From assembly GCA_030696545.1 (NCBI GenBank), contig JAUYSA010000018.1:1-21997 (forward strand): DNA of 21,997 nucleotides, read 5' to 3'. A model generated the notes under the pieces. It was given only the letters and a program-made list of their open reading frames with translations, searched no databases and was not told the DNA's origin. A program made the translations under genes and the position numbers. Shown in pieces: positions 11,938-21,997 of the stretch (positions are counted from its first letter, which is position 1; each line of letters begins with the position of its first letter). This DNA comes from Hyphomonadaceae bacterium. Lineage in GTDB: Bacteria > Pseudomonadota > Alphaproteobacteria > Caulobacterales > Hyphomonadaceae.

Positions 11938-14796
11938 GTGAACCGACCCCAACTGAAGCCATTGCTTCTCAGCTCAACGCTGCTGAGCCTCGCAGGCATG
12001 TCCCTCGTCACAGTGGCCCCGGCCATGGCGCAGGAATCCCCACAAGCCGCCGAAGATAACGACGTCGTCGTTGTGACCGGCACGCGCATCGCGCGCGAAG
12101 GCTATGTCTCCTCAAGCCCCATCACCACGATCGACGCGGACGAGCTATCTCTCAAACAGCCGATCGACGTTGAGGAAGTGCTGCGCTCGATGCCGCAATT
12201 CCTGCCCGGTAACGGCGGACAGGTGAATAACGGCTCGTCCGGCACATCAACGCTCGACCTGCGCGGCCTGTCCACGCCACGCACCCTGCCGCTCATCGAC
12301 GGCAAACGCATGGTGGCCTTCGATCCGAACGGCCTGTTCGACGTGACCGCAATTCCATTGGCGCTTCTCGAACGCGTTGATGTCGTCACCGGCGGCGCCT
12401 CTGCCGTCTATGGCTCGGATGCAGTCGCGGGCGTCGTGAACTTCATTCTCAACGACGACTTCCAGGGCGCGCAACTCGACACCACCTATTCGATCACCGA
12501 TCACGGCGATGGCGAGACCGAGAACATCCAGGGCACGGTCGGCGCAGGCTTCGAAGACGGTCGCGGCAATGTCGTGCTCAGCATTGGCTACGCCAACAAG
12601 GAAGCGGTCTATCAGACACGTGGCCCCGGCTCGGCCACACCGGGCAACAGCTTCACAACGACGCCTACCGCCACTGATGCTCCCGGCCCCATTGGCGACG
12701 CCCAGTTCGGCGACAATGGCGACCTTGTGCCGTTCTATCAGGGCTTCGACTTCAACCCGCAGAACCTTTACCAGTCGCCACAGAAACGCTGGAACGCCAC
12801 GGCGTTGGCCAAATATGCATTCAACGACGACATTGAAGCGTATTCGCGCTTCATCTACTCGGCGTCCACATCATCGCCTCAGCTGGCTTCGTCGGGAACG
12901 TTTGGCTTCTCGTTCGAAGTTCCGCTGACGAACCCCTTCCTGTCCACGCAGGCAAGCAACTACTTCGCAGCCAACAACCCGGTCGCGGCCTGCAGCAACG
13001 CCGCTGCCGGAAGCTGCGTCAACGTTCCGCTCTATTGGCGCGGCGTCGCGGTCGGCCCACGGCAATACACCTTCCAGTACGATACATTCCAGGGCTTGGT
13101 CGGCCTGCGTGGCGACTTCTTCGGATGGGACTGGGACATCGCAGCCGCGCACGGCGAAACCAGCCTGCAACGACAGCAGAACAACGACATCGACGCAGAC
13201 AAGGTACAGCAGGCGCTGTTCGCATCCAGCCCGACGACCTGCTTCGATCCGGCCAATGGCTGCGCCCCACTAAACCTGTTCCTGCCCTCAACGCCGATCA
13301 ACTCGGCTGCGCTGGATTTCATCCGCCTGAATCTGCAGGTGCAGTCGCTGACCACGCAGGACTATGTGACGGGCTCGATCAGCCGTGACCTCGGCGACTT
13401 CAAGTCTCCGATGGCTACGTCGCCGGTCGCCGTCTCGCTCGGCTTTGAAGTTCGCGGTGAATCCGCTGACTATCGGCCCGACGCCGCCTCACAATCCGGC
13501 GCATCCCCCGGCTTCGGTCCGACGCTGCCGACGCGAGGTCGCTACGATGTGGACGAATACTTCGCGGAAGCGATCATCCCGGTGATCGAGAACGCTCCGT
13601 TCGCGGACTCCCTGAACGTCGAACTGGGTTATCGCACGTCCGACTACTCAACCTCGGGCAAGGTCGAGAGCTACAAGTACGGGGCCGACTGGGCGCCGGT
13701 GCAAGACCTGCGATTCCGCACCATGTTCCAGCGCGCCGTGCGCGCCGCCAACATCGCGGAGCTGTTCAACCCGTTCAACGCCGGCACGGGAGATCTTCTT
13801 GTCGACCCCTGCGCCAACGGCGCGCCTGCTACCCCGATCACGGGCCAGCTGCGCGACCTTTGCGTTGCCACCGGCGTGCCTGCTGCTGCAATCGATGGCG
13901 GCACGATCACCCAGCCGACCTCGGGTCAGGTTAACGCCTTCTTCGGCGGCGATCCGAACGTGACGCCGGAAGAAGCGGATACCGTGACGCTTGGTTTCGT
14001 CTGGCAGCCGTCCTTCGTCCCCGGCCTCGCCGTGACACTGGATTACTACGACATAACAGTCGACAACGCGATTTCGATCCGCCCGAACTACGACATCGTG
14101 GATGCCTGCTACAGCGTAGCCCGCAACCCGACCATGTCTGCGGCTGATGCAGACTGCGCGATCATCACGCGCAATCCAACATCGGGAAAAATTCAAGGCG
14201 ACCTGATCTACGGCATCGAGCAGATCACGCAGAACATCGGCGAGGTCCATGCGGAAGGCATCGACTATTCGGTGCGCTACGCGTGGGATCTTGGACAATG
14301 GGGCGGCCTCGAAGCCGCGCTGGATGGCACCTATGTGATGGACTCAAGCTACCTGCCCTCAGCCGATGCGCCGCGCGTGGATTGCGTTGGGCATTACGGC
14401 AAACAGTGTGGCCTGCCGTCCACTGTCTCCGGCTCGACCGGCGGCCCGACGCCCGAGCACCGCTTCGTGCAGCGCACGACGTGGACCTTCGGCGATTTCG
14501 ACGTGTCCTATCTCTGGCGCTACCTCGACGGATCGACCGTCGATCCAACGCAGGCGGCAGACACGCCGGCGGAGTCGGCGTCCATTCCGGCCTACAACTA
14601 TATTGATCTGGCGGCTTCATGGCAGATCACGGATTGGGCGAAGCTGAAGTTCGGCGTCACCAACGTGACCGACGAGGAAGCCCCATTCGTGGAAACCGAG
14701 ACGGGCTCAACGCCCTACAACTCGGGCAACACCTATCCCTCGACCTATGACGTGCTGGGCCGTGTGTTCACATTCGGCGTCACAACGAAGTTCTAG
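11938..14796 (+). CDS. TonB-dependent outer-membrane receptor
   Basis: This 952-residue protein has a signal peptide cut at about Ala31 (PAMA-QES), then a candidate TonB-box segment DVVVVTGTRI (42-51). A plug domain (about 50-170) contains TSTLDLRGLSTPRTLPLIDG and VDVVTGGASAVYGSDAVAGV, the highly conserved end of the plug. A long 22-strand barrel follows and closes with FTFGVTTKF, whose terminal Phe is the usual signal for outer-membrane assembly. Such receptors import scarce ligands (siderophores, vitamins, oligosaccharides, peptides) using the TonB proton-motive system; the ligand is unknown. The large barrel with several Cys-containing loops (CSNAAAGSC, CFDPANGC) is typical of the Caulobacter/Sphingomonas-type expansion. 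The GTG start has GGAG 5 to 7 bases upstream. The partly linked next gene is an AspH-type hydroxylase. Confidence 0.95.
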   Translation: MNRPQLKPLLLSSTLLSLAGMSLVTVAPAMAQESPQAAEDNDVVVVTGTRIAREGYVSSSPITTIDADELSLKQPIDVEEVLRSMPQFLPGNGGQVNNGSSGTSTLDLRGLSTPRTLPLIDGKRMVAFDPNGLFDVTAIPLALLERVDVVTGGASAVYGSDAVAGVVNFILNDDFQGAQLDTTYSITDHGDGETENIQGTVGAGFEDGRGNVVLSIGYANKEAVYQTRGPGSATPGNSFTTTPTATDAPGPIGDAQFGDNGDLVPFYQGFDFNPQNLYQSPQKRWNATALAKYAFNDDIEAYSRFIYSASTSSPQLASSGTFGFSFEVPLTNPFLSTQASNYFAANNPVAACSNAAAGSCVNVPLYWRGVAVGPRQYTFQYDTFQGLVGLRGDFFGWDWDIAAAHGETSLQRQQNNDIDADKVQQALFASSPTTCFDPANGCAPLNLFLPSTPINSAALDFIRLNLQVQSLTTQDYVTGSISRDLGDFKSPMATSPVAVSLGFEVRGESADYRPDAASQSGASPGFGPTLPTRGRYDVDEYFAEAIIPVIENAPFADSLNVELGYRTSDYSTSGKVESYKYGADWAPVQDLRFRTMFQRAVRAANIAELFNPFNAGTGDLLVDPCANGAPATPITGQLRDLCVATGVPAAAIDGGTITQPTSGQVNAFFGGDPNVTPEEADTVTLGFVWQPSFVPGLAVTLDYYDITVDNAISIRPNYDIVDACYSVARNPTMSAADADCAIITRNPTSGKIQGDLIYGIEQITQNIGEVHAEGIDYSVRYAWDLGQWGGLEAALDGTYVMDSSYLPSADAPRVDCVGHYGKQCGLPSTVSGSTGGPTPEHRFVQRTTWTFGDFDVSYLWRYLDGSTVDPTQAADTPAESASIPAYNYIDLAASWQITDWAKLKFGVTNVTDEEAPFVETETGSTPYNSGNTYPSTYDVLGRVFTFGVTTKF

Positions 14797-14816
14797 CCTT
14801 CTTCCCAACCTGACAA

Positions 14817-14845
14817 CGGCGGCTCCCCTGTGGAGCCGCCGCATC
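14817..14845 (+). terminator. Hairpin after the TonB receptor gene
   Basis: CGGCGGCTCC (14817-14826) and GGAGCCGCCG (14832-14841) form a perfect 10-bp stem around a 5-base loop, followed by CATCTTTCC with a weak T-run. It starts 21 bases after the stop, as expected for an intrinsic terminator. The next gene begins about 20 bases later, so this could also act as a partial terminator that lowers downstream expression. Confidence 0.75.
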
Positions 14846-14864
14846 TTTCCGGGCACTATGCGCC

Positions 14865-16127
14865 ATGACCGAGGACATTTCCCAACTCGTTCGCCAGGCC
14901 GAAGCGGCGGCCAATGCGGGACAGTGGGCGGCGGCCGAGAAGCTGTGGTCGGATGTACGGCGGCGCGATCCACGCAATCCGAAAGCAGCATTCGGCCTCG
15001 GCGTTCACGCCATGCAGCGCCGCGACTTCAGCGCGGCGGCCGCCTTGATCGAAGAGGCGCAACAGGCCTCGCCCCACGACCCGTTCATTCTTCTGACGCT
15101 CTCCCGCGCCAAGCGTAACGCTGGCGACGAGACAGGCGAAGCAACTGCCATCGAGCGAGCTCTGGCCATCGATCCCTATTTCCTGCCGGCACTATTGGCC
15201 AAGGCCCAGCGGCTGGAGCGCATCGGCAACCAAACCGCTGCCGCGATGTTCTTCCGCAATGCTGTAAAAGTCGCTGGCGCAGAAGCGATGTGGCCGGAAG
15301 TTCTCCGACCGCAGATGTACCACGCACGCGATGCGGCAGCGCGTCACGCACACAACCATCAGGCCGAGCTGGATGCCGCACTGGCGCCAATGTTGTCATC
15401 GCTGTCGCGGTCGCAAGCCGAACGCTGGCGCGAAGCAGCGTCGGTCATGGCCGGACTGACCGAGCCCTATCACCAGCACGCTAACCAGCTTCACGTGCCG
15501 CGACTCCCGGCTATTCCATTTTACGATCGCGACATGTTTCCGTGGGCGGCAGAACTGGAATCCAGAACGGAGGTCATCCGCGAGGAGCTGAAAGCAGCGC
15601 TCGCAGACGAGCAAGACTTCCAACCCTACATAAAGCTCCGCCCCGGACAGCCCGTGGATCAATGGCGCGATCTCAACCAGTCAGCGCGCTGGAGCCATTA
15701 CGGGCTCTGGCGCAACGGTCAGCCCGACGAGGCACATCTCGCGAAATGTCCCGAGACGCGGCGCGCACTTGAGATGATCGACATGGCCGAGATCGCCGGG
15801 CTCTGCCCAAACGCGATGTTCTCGGCCCTCGCGCCTCACACCGAAATCCCGCCCCACACTGGCGAGACCAACGCCCGGCTGGTCGCCCACCTGCCGCTCG
15901 TGGTGCCCGAGAAATGCACCTACCGCGTCGGCTTCGAGCATCGGACCTGGACCGAAGGCCAGCTTCTTGTTTTCGACGACACGATCGAACACACCGCCCG
16001 GAATGACAGCGACGAGTTGCGGATCATTCTCATCTTCGACGTCTGGAATCCGCTCCTCGCGGCCGAGGAGCGCGACGTGGTCCGCGCCCTCGCCTCAGCC
16101 ACACGCGCGTTCAACGCCGCGCATTAA
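14865..16127 (+). CDS. TPR plus aspartyl/asparaginyl beta-hydroxylase (AspH-type)
   Basis: This 420-residue protein joins tetratricopeptide-like helices (about 5-135, for example AGQWAAAEKLWSDVRRRDPRNP) to a C-terminal Fe(II)/2-oxoglutarate oxygenase domain (about 210-400). The catalytic domain has PPHTGETNARLVAHLPL with Fe ligand His331, and a WTEGQLLVFDDTIEHTA segment with Fe ligand His376, 45 residues apart as in mammalian AspH (46). Arg386 probably binds 2-oxoglutarate. As in AspH, no acidic third ligand is evident between these histidines. It would hydroxylate Asp/Asn-type side chains or a lipid/peptide substrate in the cytosol. The ATG at 14865 has no good ribosome binding site, which fits read-through or coupling from the receptor gene upstream. 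Pairing with a TonB receptor suggests the substrate may relate to the imported ligand (inference). Confidence 0.9.
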   Translation: MTEDISQLVRQAEAAANAGQWAAAEKLWSDVRRRDPRNPKAAFGLGVHAMQRRDFSAAAALIEEAQQASPHDPFILLTLSRAKRNAGDETGEATAIERALAIDPYFLPALLAKAQRLERIGNQTAAAMFFRNAVKVAGAEAMWPEVLRPQMYHARDAAARHAHNHQAELDAALAPMLSSLSRSQAERWREAASVMAGLTEPYHQHANQLHVPRLPAIPFYDRDMFPWAAELESRTEVIREELKAALADEQDFQPYIKLRPGQPVDQWRDLNQSARWSHYGLWRNGQPDEAHLAKCPETRRALEMIDMAEIAGLCPNAMFSALAPHTEIPPHTGETNARLVAHLPLVVPEKCTYRVGFEHRTWTEGQLLVFDDTIEHTARNDSDELRIILIFDVWNPLLAAEERDVVRALASATRAFNAAH

Positions 16128-16386
16128 CCGCTATCGCTGTTCGACAGAATTTCTGCCGTGGGCCCGATACGCGGCATGAGCTTGCCGCGAGCCCCCTCAT
16201 CGCGGCTTTGGTTTCCGCGAGAGCGCAAAGGGCCGAAAGCGATTTGCTTGGGGCTGACCTGTGCGCAAGTCGCCTCTTGGCGCGCACTCTCACGCAATTA
16301 GTGACGCAGGACTGGCTATCCGATTGAAATTCTGTGCCCACCTGCTACGCGCTCTTTTCCACTAGTGACCTTACGAGTTTACGCGC
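16128..16386. promoter_or_regulatory. Upstream region of gltB
   Basis: These 259 bases contain no convincing gene; a 42-codon frame within them lacks a ribosome binding site. A 10-bp inverted repeat, ACAGAATTTC (16144-16153) and GAAATTCTGT (16326-16335), brackets most of the region. Inside, GTGCGC-AAG and CTT-GGC-GCGCAC (16261-16287) form an imperfect hairpin near the centre. The gltB promoter must lie here, but no sigma-54 (GG-N10-GC) or standard -35/-10 pair is convincing. Confidence 0.4.
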
Positions 16387-21027
<4,641 letters not shown>

Positions 21028-21042
21028 AGTCAGGGGACAAAC

Positions 21043-21997
21043 ATGGGCAAACCCACAGGCTTCCTCGAATACGAGAAAAAAGAGCGCGGCTATGAAAAGC
21101 CGGAGGCTCGCAAGAAGAACTATGGCGAGTTCCTGAAACGGATGGATAACGCCGAAGTCCGCACGCAGGCGGCGCGTTGCATGAATTGCGGCATTCCGTT
21201 CTGCTCGGGCACCGGCTCCGTCGCGCCGGGCGCGCCCGGCTGCCCGGTCAACAACCAGATCCCGGACTGGAACGATCTCGTCTATCGCGACCGCTGGAAG
21301 CCCGCACTCGAGAACTTGCACTCCACCAACAACTTCCCGGAGTTCACCGGCCGCGTCTGCCCCGCCCCGTGCGAGGCGTCCTGTACGCTGAACATCAACG
21401 AGAACCCCGTCTCGATAAAAACCATCGAGTGCGAGATTGTTGATCGCGGCTGGGAAGAAGGCTGGATCAAGCCGCAACTCGCCCCGCGCGGCACGGGCAA
21501 GCGCGTCGCCATCGTCGGCTCTGGCCCCGCTGGTCTCGCCTGCGCACAGCAGCTCGCCCGCGCTGGCCATGCGCCGACCGTGTTCGAGAAGAGTGACCGC
21601 ATCGGCGGCCTGCTCCGTTATGGCATTCCGGACTTCAAGATGGAGAAGAAGCACATCGACCTTCGCATCCGTCAGATGGAAGGCGAAGGCGTGATCTTCC
21701 GTCCGCGCATGCACATCGGCATCGACGTGTCGGTGCAGCGACTTCTGGACGATTATCAGGTGCTCGTGCTGGCCGGCGGCGCCGAGAAACCGCGCGACCT
21801 GCCGATCCCGGGCCGCGAACACGACGGCATTTATCCGGCAATGGATTTCCTGACACAGCAGAACAAGCGCGTGGCAGGCGACGACGAAAAAACCGCCGCG
21901 CCCGGCGGGACGATCATGGCGACAGGCAAGCATGTCGTCGTCATCGGCGGCGGCGATACTGGCTCGGACTGCATCGGAACATCGAACCGCCACGGCG
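21043..21997 (+). CDS. gltD: Glutamate synthase (NADPH) small subunit, 3' end outside window
   Basis: The first 318 residues are present. GltD takes electrons from NADPH via FAD and passes them through [4Fe-4S] clusters to GltB. The N-terminal cluster region has Cys46, Cys49, Cys54 and Cys67 (ARCMNCGIPFC and GCPVNN) and a second set Cys106, Cys110, Cys114 (VCPAPCEASC). The FAD-binding motif is VAIVGSGPAGLACAQQLA (155-172). The NADPH-binding motif VVVIGGGDTGSDC (298-310) sits at the window edge. The ATG at 21043 has AGGGGA about 7 bases upstream and follows the gltB stop after 15 bases, so both are in one operon. The full protein should be about 470-485 residues, so roughly a third is missing. 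Confidence 0.97.
   Translation, partial: MGKPTGFLEYEKKERGYEKPEARKKNYGEFLKRMDNAEVRTQAARCMNCGIPFCSGTGSVAPGAPGCPVNNQIPDWNDLVYRDRWKPALENLHSTNNFPEFTGRVCPAPCEASCTLNINENPVSIKTIECEIVDRGWEEGWIKPQLAPRGTGKRVAIVGSGPAGLACAQQLARAGHAPTVFEKSDRIGGLLRYGIPDFKMEKKHIDLRIRQMEGEGVIFRPRMHIGIDVSVQRLLDDYQVLVLAGGAEKPRDLPIPGREHDGIYPAMDFLTQQNKRVAGDDEKTAAPGGTIMATGKHVVVIGGGDTGSDCIGTSNRHG

Noticed and set aside
16177..16305. 42-codon plus-strand frame upstream of gltB
   Set aside because: It has no ribosome binding site, no recognisable features, and it spans likely regulatory hairpin sequence.

Overview
The window looks like chromosomal DNA from a GC-rich alphaproteobacterium, probably in the Caulobacterales/Hyphomonadaceae neighbourhood. 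This is inferred from codon use dominated by C- and G-ending codons, gene-transfer-agent (GTA)-type phage head genes, a 952-residue TonB-dependent receptor beside an AspH-type hydroxylase, an alphaproteobacterial-style gltB-gltD pair, and several kinds of palindromic intergenic repeat. I did no database search, so the taxonomy is inference.

Bases 1-3900, mostly minus strand: a scattered set of HK97/GTA-type head genes. In transcription order these are a portal protein (3879-2770), a small DUF5678-like protein (2605-2351), a retropepsin-like aspartic protease (2347-1907), then a plus-strand DUF262 (GmrS-type) gene (963-1670) that interrupts the run, a small membrane/coiled-coil protein (891-664), a prohead protease (623-165) and the signal-peptide start of an exported protein (58-1). 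Terminase is not next to the portal and a capsid gene does not directly follow the protease, so the classic portal/g3.5/protease/capsid order is broken up.

Bases 3900-6150: a 112-bp dispersed repeat (copy A), three small plus-strand genes whose proteins all end in a hydrophobic-DVxA tail, a larger HEAT-like protein of unknown function, and a nested inverted repeat.

Bases 6150-11,710: mostly single genes for stress, redox and housekeeping roles: a glutathione S-transferase, a VOC/glyoxalase-fold protein, an unknown protein whose C-terminus is encoded by a palindromic repeat, a beta-propeller-like protein, a GH24 lysozyme-like lipoprotein with altered catalytic positions, a FrnE/DsbA-type oxidoreductase and a MaoC-like double-hotdog protein. 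Two cloverleaf-shaped palindromes and copy B of the 112-bp repeat, inverted, lie here.

Bases 11,711-21,997: a TonB-dependent receptor with a terminator-like hairpin, a TPR plus aspartyl/asparaginyl beta-hydroxylase gene, then gltB and the first part of gltD. These two encode the large and small subunits of NADPH-dependent glutamate synthase, which with glutamine synthetase assimilates ammonium.

The least ordinary signals are the broken-up head-gene locus carrying a second type of protease, the three tandem small genes with a common C-terminal tail, the 112-bp repeat pair, and the palindromic element translated into a protein. I see no tRNA, rRNA or CRISPR array.
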